Shown here: positions 55,870 through 64,000 of the stretch, one piece after another
Layout: every line of letters starts with the position of its first letter
How positions within the stretch are numbered: the stretch's first letter is position 1
Origin: Euptelea pleiosperma
Taxonomy: Eukaryota; Streptophyta; Magnoliopsida; Ranunculales; Eupteleaceae
Assembly: GCA_035048495.1 (NCBI GenBank)
Contig: CM068548.1
Location: 2,046,001-2,110,000 of the forward strand
Length of the DNA: 64,000 nt
Reading direction: 5' to 3'
Program-made: the position numbers and the translations under genes
Notes under the pieces: model-generated
Database searches by the model: none
The model's input: only the letters and a program-made list of their open reading frames with translations
What the model was told of the DNA's origin: nothing

Positions 55870-57183
55870 CTGAAACAAAAATAAAACATTTAAAAATTCT
55901 AAAAGATTTTGAAGTAGATAAAAGTCAACATCAATGTATCCTTGAAAAAGAAATAATAAAAGATTTTGAAGTAGTCCAAACAAGGACATGAAGACAAACA
56001 TAACTATAGTTGAACATCAGCCAGTTAAAGTTAAAAAGTTCACTCACTAAAACAAAATCATTAAAGCATTGTATATAGCCAAATGAGGAGTGAAATGTTT
56101 TGAAGGAGGATCCCTCAATATACCCTAAAAACTCCTTATCATTGTGTTTAACAACATCAATAAAGCTCAAATGTCCAATGACCACCAAGCTGTGCTAAAG
56201 GTGTAATAAGAGAGAACAAACATAGTCATCCTAGCACAAAAAGGTTTAATAAAGAAAACAGAAAGGTGTTTGAAAAAAAGATTAGATAGAAAAACCAAGA
56301 TATGCATTGTGAATTCACATACACGGTGTGGCAAGCTTTTTTTCTAGCTTATTGGTGTTTACTAGGTCAAACCAAGGAGTTTGATGGAACATTTGCAAGG
56401 GTGGTCAACCAAAGCATTCAAAATGCAGAGTCAAATCCTATGGATGATGCTGCCATTGGCCTTGTGATGGGGGATTTGGAAAGAGACATTGCTGTATCTT
56501 CGATGACAAGGTCGGTATGTTGGAGGTTGTAATAGAGAGGGTAAAAGGTTACTTATGTTATTATTATTTTTATTTTTTTTCGACAAGTAAAAGGTTACTA
56601 ATGTTATTGGTAATCCAGCCTCCAAAATTTCAGAGGAATTTAATCTAATGCTTTCTCCAATAATGGGGAAGCTTTAATCTATGGACCAAACCTTGTGGAC
56701 TGATTCATAGTTTTCTTTTCTTTTCAGTTAATGGGTGGACTGATTCATAGTTTTCTTTTCTTTTCAGTTAATGGGTGGTTGTAAGTAGGCCTTCCTGTAT
56801 TCTGGGCTTCTCCTTTTCAAATCTACAGGAAACAATAATGTGTGTGACACAACAAAACAATAAAAAAAAGTTCCTTTGAATGAGGAGGCAAGATTGATGC
56901 ACTTCCTAATCTCTAACTAAGCACAATTTGAATTAGAAGATATTTAACCCTACTCCTTTTTATAAGGTTGTGGATTGCAAAGGAAATATCGCAGCTTCTG
57001 TCATACCTTTGTCACCACCTGATCATCAAACTATGCATGGTGTAACCCTTATGGGGCAGATGTGGAGTTTACTTACCCTTTCTATCACAACTACATCATT
57101 TAGAAATGGGTCGGGTTATTTCAACATGCGAACACACAATTTGACACGCCCTTGCAGGTCCCACATGGAGACTAATTAAGGGC
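55870..57183. other. Region upstream of the ASI1 start exon, mostly unassigned
   Basis: It should contain the 5' UTR intron and probably the non-coding first exon of ASI1, but I could not place them. It includes a 40-bp tandem duplication (56697-56776). A short + strand ORF at 56302-56532 has no recognised domain. Confidence 0.4.
56697..56776. repeat. Two identical 40-bp tandem units
   Basis: The string TGATTCATAGTTTTCTTTTC recurs at 56701 and 56741 with identical flanks ending ATGGGTGG. Confidence 0.92.
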
Positions 57184-57247
57184 TGATTTTTTGTGAGGAT
57201 AATCTTCTCATCATGGAGATCATCCTCATCACAAGAAATCAGCCAAT
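57184..57247. repeat. Short foldback, copy 2
   Basis: GGCTGATTTTTTGTGA and TCACAAGAAATCAGCC face each other across a 30-base centre with CATGGAGATCATCC. Confidence 0.8.
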
Positions 57248-57358
57248 TCTAAAACTTCTAACACTATCAAAAGTGCACTTAAAGTTAACGGTCAAATAGA
57301 CAGTCCATAAATTTGTATCTTGCGATCTACTCTTCATAGGGCTATCAATATCGAAGTG

Positions 57359-57415
57359 GGCTTACTTTTGGGGAGGATGATCTCCATGGTGAAGATATTA
57401 TTCTCGGAAAAAAGC
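57359..57415. repeat. Short foldback, copy 3, with the same flank as copy 1
   Basis: GGGCTTACTTTTGGGGAGGA pairs imperfectly with CTCGGAAAAAAGCAGCAG. The flank TTCACTCATCTCTGTGTGGG then CTCCACATAGG repeats that of copy 1. Confidence 0.65.
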
Positions 57416-58257
57416 AGCAGTTCACTCATCTCTGTGTGGGCTCCACATAGGCTTGTCAAAACAGTGTGACCTATATAAGTCAGCAGTGGTAGGTGCTAGC
57501 CACAAACCCTCTTTTTTTTTTGCGCGTGTGGCACTAATTCACCCTTTCTTTCACTTCATAAATGAGGAAAAGTTCATCGTGGTCCAAAATAGAAGGAAGA
57601 TTTAAAAGGAGGTGGTGCAGACATGTGGTGGTGAGACCTCGAGACACATGAGCCATAAACCTTAAGAACCTTTACTTATTTATGAAAAATAGATTTAAAA
57701 AGCGACAAATAATTATAAATAGATATAGAGATAAAAAACATATACATAAACTCTATAATATGCACAAAGTTTTGAACAAAATCTTTAAAAGTTATGCGAG
57801 AGAGCATTTTATAGGAATCCGAATCTCTTGTAGTTGGGGAACAAAATCAATTCTTTATTCAAAAATTAGGTTTCAGACAGAGCATTTATAGGAATCTCTT
57901 GGAGTTGGAGAAACAAGGAAGGACCCGTTTGACAAAGTTTGCATTCCAAAGGCACACACCAACACATTTCTTACAATTGAAGCGTGCCCGTGAGCGTACG
58001 TTTCAGAATTGGTGTGCTTCAATTGAAATGATCACATTAGGTGCACCTCCATATTTGATGCATATGCTTCATGTGACTTATACCTCTGTGGTATGATGCG
58101 TCCATGCGCCTTTTAAAACACTCACCCCCTCAATGATAAGGTCAACTCAAGGAGGCATTGAAGATACCCTACCCTCCACTTGAAGTCTTCGACGCCAATC
58201 AAACCCTAGTGGGCTACTTCAAAATCAGTCTCCCAATCTATAAAAACTCCCACAACC
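57416..58257. other. Unassigned non-coding stretch
   Basis: No gene was recognised; the short + strand ORFs are unsupported. It ends with the CCACAACC duplication of the MITE that follows. Confidence 0.4.
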
Positions 58258-58774
58258 CATGGTTTTAAAATTCGACAAAATTCAGTGAAATTAGCTGAAT
58301 TATTTCTGAATTTTGAATGACCGAACTAAAGTGTACATGTATTAAAAAATTTACAAAAAATCCATCGAATTAATTCGTTTAATTCGAAGTAAACAGTAAA
58401 AATTAGGCTAATATCTCGAAGTTTAGCCCTTTTTAGTATAAAAAAATTACAAAAATTCGCCGAATTAATTCGTTTAATTTGAAGTAAACAATCAACTTAG
58501 GGAAGTTTGGAGAATTTTTGCCAAAACGTTGGTAAAATACACTAATTTTTAAGGATATGATAAAACAAGCATGACTCGTTATATCATAAAAGCAACCATT
58601 TAGAGCAACCTAAGCAAGATTAATACCGCTTCAATTATTTTGGCAAAAATTCTCCAAACTTGTCTAAGTTAGCGAATTTTTACAGAAATTCTCTAAATCG
58701 AATTGAACTTCTCTGAATGAATTCCGAATTTTAATTGACCGAAGTTTAAGGCGAAGTCGAAGTTTAGAACCTTG
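58258..58774. mobile_element. hAT-type MITE, 517 bp, with a perfect 8-bp target duplication
   Basis: Ends CATGGTTTTAAAATTCG and CGAAGTTTAGAACCTTG are inverted repeats; CCACAACC flanks both sides (58250-58257 and 58775-58782). The interior has long imperfect palindromes of GAATTAATTCG and AATTCTCCAAACTT type. Confidence 0.92.
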
Positions 58775-58789
58775 CCACAACCTAAGAAG

Positions 58790-59004
58790 TGTTATCATAT
58801 ATGTATTTTATACGTATTTAATTGTTCTATAAATACCCCTTTATGTGATGGGTATACTTATCTTTTGTAATACCCCTTTTATATAAATAAGATTTATGGA
58901 GTCATTGTGACATATACAATGACATCCTTCTCTCTCCTTTCTTCTCTCTTCTCTTCTCTCTGACTCTAACCTAACCCTAACTCTAAAACCTCCATTGATT
59001 TTAA
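58790..59004 (+). mobile_element. 5' LTR of a copia element
   Basis: It starts TGTTATCATATATGTATT and contains TATATAAATAAGATTTATGG then AGTCATTGTGAC, matching the minus-strand LTR at 29451-29589. TGGTATCAGAGC (59007-59018) follows as primer site. The right end of the LTR is approximate. Confidence 0.75.
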
Positions 59005-59006
59005 CT

Positions 59007-59018
59007 TGGTATCAGAGC
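59007..59018 (+). promoter_or_regulatory. tRNA-Met primer-binding site
   Basis: An exact TGGTATCAGAGC directly after the LTR at 58790. Confidence 0.85.
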
Positions 59019-59978
59019 CATCTGCCGTCTAGGCTTGCCGGAGCACATTTGGAGACAAACCAGAGGCAATCTGACGTCTGCTGACGTCATCAAACAGTAC
59101 GGCTGACGTCATCAATTGTATGTACACAAAAATCGAGGTCTATTAAAACCTTCACCATTAGATAGATCCTAATTTTCTCCGTTTTTCGGTGATTTTTTAG
59201 GGCTATCTTGGCTGTTTTCTACCCATTCTTCCCTAAATATTCAAGTTTAATGGGTTTGTGAACCAACTTGTTTTTCGATCTGTGAGGGGTTTCTTGAGGG
59301 GTTTTCTCTCTTCGATTTGGTCATATACAAACCAAGGCAGGCATCGAATATGCCCATGGGATAGTTGGTTGGGTATTGGGAGTTGTATGGAGTTCTTTCC
59401 CTCCATCTATTACCACCGGCGGCAATAGTGTGTCCCTTGGACTGCGATTTCAGCAATTCTTTATGTATTTGGCTTTTTTATATGTTCTTCCGTCGTCTTT
59501 TGATTCGTTTAGGAGGATTCTTACACCCCTCTTGATCCTCGGTGACTTCTTTGAAGGGGCTTCTGTGAAGTTCGCCCTAGAGTTACCTCCAGACTTCTTG
59601 TTGAGTCTCCTCTAGTGGCTGCAAGTTTAAATAGCACTTAAATCCCATCTATGTTTATTTTTTCTGACCTTGTTGATGCTTTATCGACACTTCTCGATGC
59701 ATATTCTGCTTTTTTTGCCTCTGTATAGCTCTTTTTAGGGCTCTTCTGTTGTTTTTTGGCTTTCGTTTGCCCTATTTCTCAATTCTCCAGCCTTGTGTGT
59801 GGTTTTTCCTAGTTCTTCATCTACCTAAATAGCTATGACTACTCCGGAATCTGGCGGGGACATTGTCTCAAGGTCCAATACTTGCACGGAAGCTGGCTCC
59901 AAAAGCACAGGAGGGACTTTAGTGCCTCAATTAGCGTATGAAAACTCCACTGCAGATCATCCTATGATTTTCTTGTGA
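59019..59978 (+). pseudogene. Leader and Gag start of the copia at 58.8 kb
   Basis: After an 800-base leader, an ATG at 59835 opens MTTPESGGDIVSRS and VPQLAYENSTADHP, the N-terminal style of copia Gag, and stops at 59978. The element breaks off near 60.0 kb, so only the 5' end is present. Confidence 0.55.
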
Positions 59979-60510
59979 GGAACCTTACCAAACTCAAGCA
60001 AGAAATCAAAGCATTACAGGCTTGCTATACTATTTTCCTAGCTCCATCTTGTTAGTTACTTTGTTGGTATTGATACTTTGCTAGTGGACTTACCCTATTA
60101 ACTATTTAGATTTGATAATTTAGTTATGTGATATATGTTTTTTAAGATTTGATATCAACATCAAGCTTTCAGCCCAAGTGCCTAACAGCAACGCCTTTTG
60201 GAGGCAAACCGTCTTAGTACCCGAACTAGCCTTTTTAAACCTTGGCCGTAAGTGGGAGTGATTCTCTAGGTACTAATGTTAAGGCAATCAACAACGGTTC
60301 TCCTTAGGTGGAGTGACAATACTTGTAGTCACAAAACTACCAAGCATCTTCATCAGTTTTCTTTGGTATCAATTTGTATTTCTTATCCATATTTTATCAT
60401 GTCAAGGAATTTGACATGATTTTTACATTGGCTGTTGCCCTGATGTAAGCCTCATTTATCCAGGCATGGATTGGTAATGCAATGTAAACAAAGACACTAC
60501 ATAGTCAGAG
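59979..60510. other. Unassigned stretch
   Basis: No coding or repeat identity was recognised. Confidence 0.35.
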
Positions 60511-60662
60511 TTGGATGTTGGGCAAAGTATATGAAGTGTAACTTTTGTAAAGATATTCGTAGGGATGAGGCTAGTTATGATTGAATATGAAATACCCAAA
60601 AGTGACCAATTTCGTTATTTAGGTTCGATTATTCACAAGGATGGAGAAATCGGTGAGGATGT
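60511..60662 (+). pseudogene. RTE-type LINE fragment
   Basis: The + strand reads IPKSDQFRYLGSIIHKDGEI then GEDVT, a standard RTE reverse transcriptase C-terminal motif. It ends where CMT-like sequence begins on the other strand. Confidence 0.75.
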
Positions 60663-61295
60663 GACCCAAACATTTCCCAAGGTCCATTGTGGCACATTTC
60701 AGAGCATATTGTTCTCTCAGGCTCAGAACCAGCCTTAATTTTGCCCATTACACTATAAAAAATGGCTACACATGAAATTGTTGAAGAAGTATCACTACCC
60801 GCTCTTGTATTTTCTCCAGGTAAGTTTGCAAATGTGGAATATGACATCATAAAACAAGTTACAAGGTGGGATTGTTGTCTCCTTTGCCGCTATATCTACG
60901 TTTGGAGCAACTTTAACAATTGACTTTAGAAATGATACAGTCTAGTGGGTAGTCGATCTTTAAATCAGAAAAGAATACATGTCTCCGATCGATGAGATCC
61001 GTGTGGTCTTTAATGACAGTATCATCGGCATTAAAAAACCATTGCACCGTAAAATATGACTCATTATCCACGGTTTCAAAGAATTCTATAATTCTTCCAA
61101 TGTAATCAGGGGCTCCGTCTTCGACTTTAACATAGGCGTCGTCATTGAGATTAAAGATGCAACCATCGACCTATGCTTACATATAATGACATCGAGCAAG
61201 CAAAACCCCATCTTCATTATCATCTTTCTATTTAGAGCTTCTAGAACTAGAAGTAGTGTTTCTAGGCTTCTTCCCCTCGTACCTCTCATTCCATC
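60640..61295 (-). pseudogene. Chromomethylase fragment: BAH domain and linker
   Basis: On the minus strand, from 61295: RWNERYEGKKPRNTTSS, NEDGVLLARCHYM, VDGCIFNLNDDAYVKVEDGA, PDYIGRIIEFFE, YFTVQWFFNADDTVI and LDCIISKV, then after a frame change MSYSTFANLPGENTRAGSDT and SEPERT. This is the BAH domain and the segment before the methyltransferase domain of plant chromomethylases (CMT), which methylate CHG or CHH cytosines. Stops and shifts break it. The domain order (BAH, then the segment before motif I) is correct for one copy. Confidence 0.82.
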
Positions 61296-61820
61296 GCGTA
61301 CGTACACCTTTGTTAATCTATCGTCACTTTATCGCAAATGTTGACAACGAGAAAACAATGGGCTCGGTCGTCTATGGTGATTGACGACGAGTCTTTTTCT
61401 CCTGCAAAGCCAAAACCAACCACAGTTCTACTAGTAGCCCATTCTCTGTCGATCAGTCGAACAAAGAGAAATCGAAATTGACTCAGAAGTGAAAGGCAAC
61501 GACGGACAAATCGACTTCTTCCTCAAAGAAGAAGATGAAGGTCGCAACAAATCCTGAGTGTCGGTTGGAGAACCAATTCTACTCATCGAAGCTCGAAAAC
61601 GTTGGCTAGGAAGACACGAGGGGAAGAAGACTAGAAATATTACTTTCAATTTTAGAAACACTAAACAGAAATATGATAATGAAGATGGGGTTTTGCTTTC
61701 CCGGTGTCATTACATGCAAACGAAGGTGGATGGTTGCATCTTTAATCTCAACGACGAAGCTTATGTTAAAAATGAAGACGGATCCCCTAATTACATTGGA
61801 AGAATTGTAGAATTCTTTTA
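61296..61820 (+). pseudogene. Chromomethylase fragment: 5' leader, N-terminus and BAH start
   Basis: The + strand holds a CMT leader and an N-terminus (ATG then LTTRK near 61338), a basic tract, then IEARKRWLGRHEGKKTRN, YDNEDGVLLSRCHYMQTKVD and AYVKNEDGSPNYIGRIVEFF, ending in a stop. It stands head to head with the minus-strand BAH fragment. Confidence 0.82.
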
Positions 61821-61830
61821 AACCAAGAAT

Positions 61831-62130
61831 AATGAGCCATAATTTTACATCCTGAACAAGATAGAATTCTCGCGATACGTGAAAATACATAGGGTTTCCT
61901 GATTACTACAAGTTTTCTAGTTCTGTAAAAGAAAGGTACATACAGGTAGGAAATGCGATAGTAGTGCCTATAACTCGAGCATTGGAATATGCGTTGGGCT
62001 TGGCATTCCAAGATAATTGCAGTAATAAAACATCAATGACCCTTCCTTCAAAGTTCCGAACATCCTTGAACGTGCTTCTTCTGTAACCATTGATGTTGAC
62101 TAGGCAATTGTTGAGATAAAAATGAACAAA
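61831..62130 (+). pseudogene. Chromomethylase fragment: C-terminal end and 3' UTR
   Basis: [15 protein letters not shown], then in other frames [20 protein letters not shown] and YALGLAFQD. These are the last residues of a CMT (motif X region QVGNAV.P). They follow the BAH start within ten bases, so the whole methyltransferase core is missing. The 3' part aligns with the 3' UTR-like sequence of the minus-strand copy at 62640-62735. Confidence 0.83.
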
Positions 62131-62240
62131 AGCAAAATCTCATCTTCATTATCATCTTTTTGTTTAGAGCTTCTAGAATTAGAAGCAATGTTTCTAGGCG
62201 TCTTCTCCTTGTACCTCTCATTCCATCGCGTCCGTACACC
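62131..62240 (-). pseudogene. Chromomethylase fragment: inverted BAH start
   Basis: The reverse complement matches the BAH start seen at 61296 and 61618 (GAGGGGAAGAAG-type sequence to GATAATGAAGATG). Confidence 0.78.
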
Positions 62241-62630
62241 TTCGTTAATCTATCGTCGCTTCATCGCAAATGTCGACGACAAGAAAACTACAGGCCCGAC
62301 CGTCTAAGGTGATCGACGGTAAGTCTTCTTTTCCAGCAAAGCCGAAACCACCCCATGGTTCTACTAGTAGCCCATTCTTTGTCGATCGGTCAAACAATGA
62401 GAAATCGAAATCGACTAGGAAGCGAAAGGCAACGACGGACAAATTGACTTCTTCCTCAAAGAAAATGAAGGTCGCAGTAGATCCCGAGTGTCAGTTGGTT
62501 GGAGAACCAGTTCCACTCATCGAAACTCGAAAACATTAACCAAAGAGATATGAGGGGAAGAAGCTTGGAAACACTGCTTCTAGCTCTAGAAGCTCTAAAC
62601 AGAAATATGATAATGAAAATGAGATTTTTT
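62241..62630 (+). pseudogene. Chromomethylase fragment: leader, N-terminus and BAH start, second + copy
   Basis: The frame at 62270-62539 reads MSTTRKLQARPSKVIDGKSS, a Lys-rich tract KSTRKRKATTDK and VDPECQLVGEPVPLIETRKH, then stops. It is the best-preserved CMT N-terminus in the window and parallels the copy at 61338-61610. A BAH start follows in degraded form. Confidence 0.82.
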
Positions 62631-62639
62631 TTTCTCATT

Positions 62640-63690
62640 GTATCTCAATAATTGGCCTCATCAGCATCAATGGATACGAAAGAACTAAATTCAAGACTGC
62701 TCTGGAACTTTGAAGGAAAGGTAACTAACGCTTAATCACTGCAACTACCTTGGACTGTCAAACCCAGTGCATATATAAATGCTCCAGCAATAGGCCATGC
62801 AACCGCATTTCCTACCTGTATGTACTTTTCTTTTACAGGACCAGAAAGCTTGTAGTAATTAGGAAAATCATGCAATCTTGCATTTTCACATATCGAGAGA
62901 ACTCTATCTTGTTCAGGATGTAAAATTACTTGGTTGTGTGGCTCCGCACTAGTCACCACAGTCGGGACTGTTTTATCCCACCATAAACAACCAAAAGGCT
63001 TGGATGAAGTTCCATTCATAAAACCCATATCTTAGACAGGGACCAGACGTTTCCCTCATGTAAAAGCACTCTTTCAATTGACTTGTCCCATTCAACCTTG
63101 TTATCTGAACGAACCACAACACCAGGAAGATTCCTAAAATTTGTACCCTTCTTTTTAAGAATATGACAAACTCATTGATAATCATCATCATTCAACTACA
63201 AAGGACAATGACCAAAAAGCATGGGTTTCGTGATGCTTTTTGAGTAGTGGCCATGGTACCCACCAACTCATGCTTGTTTGACCTGATGTATCTTCGGAAC
63301 TTAGTCCCACCAACTCTCCCATAAAGCATATCATCACGTCTTTCATCACTTTTTACCGAGAGAAGGTCTGAAATCACATCACCAAGGAATAAAGCCTTTT
63401 CCAATTTACAAGGCTGATCTTCATCATAAGCAACTATGCTACGCTCAAATTCAATTGGGATAGTACCTCTTACAACCACTTCGTGTGTTGGTAGTGGATA
63501 TTGGACAGCTTCTCTATAGGATGGGCATACACGCATATGAAATTGAGGAAGCCAATAACATTCAGCTAACATCATTCCCAACCCTGCTTGATGGTTCATG
63601 GACACAAAACGGCTCACAACGAATCGACCGAGAAAACCACAAGCAAACTTTAAAATGTCAACAACATTCTCCATTAAAACATTTTTTTTA
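62640..63690 (-). pseudogene. Chromomethylase C-terminal half, intronless and broken
   Basis: On the minus strand from 63690: VLMENVVDILKFACGFLGRF (motif IV-like ENV), YPLPTHEVVVRGTIP, YDEDQPCKLEKALFLGDVIS and FRRYIRSNKHEL. Next, with a stop inside, LNDDDYQ and VCHILKKKGTNFRNLPGVVV, then FVNGTSS-like text, [30 protein letters not shown] and [15 protein letters not shown] to a stop near 62735. About 300 residues of the methyltransferase region run without an intron, whereas plant CMT genes are intron-rich, so this looks like a cDNA-derived copy. In-frame TAG and TGA replace Gln and Arg codons. An L1 LINE truncates the upstream side. Confidence 0.86.
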
Positions 63691-64000
63691 TAAGTGAAAA
63701 TTTCTTTATTAAGGGCCAAAGCCAAAGGAGAGTAGCCACGAGCTAGATAGGTCGAGATGACCTACTCTAGGCCGGGGAGAAACAAAGAAACAGAGAAACA
63801 AACACCCCCAATTAACTACCGTCCCGATTACATAAAAGACTCCATCGGAAGACAAAGTCTTCAAAGAACAAACCCTTGCACTCCGGCAACACCTTAGACC
63901 ACAAGTACATCAGCCCCTTAATGCTCAAAATATGGAGTACAGATCTGCTTGTTTGCCTTCAAAAACTTTATGATTTCTCTCCTTCCAAATACCCCCAAAT
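63691..64000 (-). mobile_element. L1-type LINE 3' end inserted in the chromomethylase copy
   Basis: On the minus strand, degraded ORF2 C-terminal text (IWKERNHKVFEGK-like) reaches a poly(A)-like end, ATAAAAAAAATG, directly before CMT sequence at 63690. The 5' part continues beyond the window. Confidence 0.65.

Noticed and set aside
56302..56532. + strand ORF of 76 residues upstream of ASI1
   Set aside because: It has no recognised domain, no supporting gene structure, and is short enough to be chance.
59376..59615. + strand ORF of 79 residues in the leader of the copia at 58.8 kb
   Set aside because: It lies between primer site and Gag start, has no conserved motif, and is best explained as leader sequence.
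62270..62539. Chromomethylase N-terminal ORF considered as the start of a functional gene
   Set aside because: It stops before the BAH domain is complete, and inverted CMT fragments follow instead of downstream exons.

Overview
The window is nuclear DNA of a seed plant, almost certainly an angiosperm. It holds plant-type LTR retrotransposons with initiator-tRNA-Met primer sites, L1- and RTE-type LINEs, hAT and Tourist-like elements, a gene with conventional GT-AG introns, and fragments of a plant-only chromomethylase. I cannot name the species. TE-filled introns point to a large, repeat-rich genome.

Layout. 1-8.9 kb: a Ty3/gypsy element on the minus strand, whose gag-pol frame runs open for 791 codons off the left edge and which has one complete 2.1-kb LTR, sits inside the gag of an older, broken + strand Ty1/copia element. 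8.9-12 kb: TE-poor DNA with a probable first exon of a plastid-targeted protein (minus strand, 10744-11001) and a Tourist-like MITE. 12-17.8 kb: a copia-type gag (minus), an LTR-like end, and the 3' LTR of another retrotransposon family. 17.8-20.8 kb: a degenerate L1-type LINE (minus). 21-24.1 kb: a long foldback element with imperfect arms of about 1 kb around hAT fragments. 25-31 kb: a second Tourist-like MITE and two 1.1-kb LTR-like blocks around a copia remnant.

31.8-55.9 kb holds the main gene: an apparently intact minus-strand gene for ANTI-SILENCING 1 (ASI1, also called IBM2 or SG1), a BAH plus RRM protein. Nine coding exons assemble in phase to about 613 residues. Its introns are swollen by TEs: a hAT remnant in a 4.8-kb intron; an L1 fragment, a solo LTR, a nested copia and other LTR debris in a 12.6-kb intron; and an RTE LINE with nested MITEs in a 3.6-kb intron. 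ASI1 is known in Arabidopsis for enabling full-length transcription through intronic heterochromatin, so this gene looks like a natural substrate of its own product.

55.9-64 kb: foldback repeats, a hAT-type MITE, the 5' end of a copia element, an RTE fragment, and then (60.6-63.7 kb) a mosaic of chromomethylase (CMT) fragments that look intronless. They alternate in orientation and form two adjacent palindromes, each with the CMT 5' leader and N-terminus in the loop. An L1-type LINE interrupts the CMT copy at the right edge. Two features tied to non-CG methylation control (ASI1 and CMT-derived hairpins) thus lie within 10 kb. No rRNA, tRNA or CRISPR was seen.
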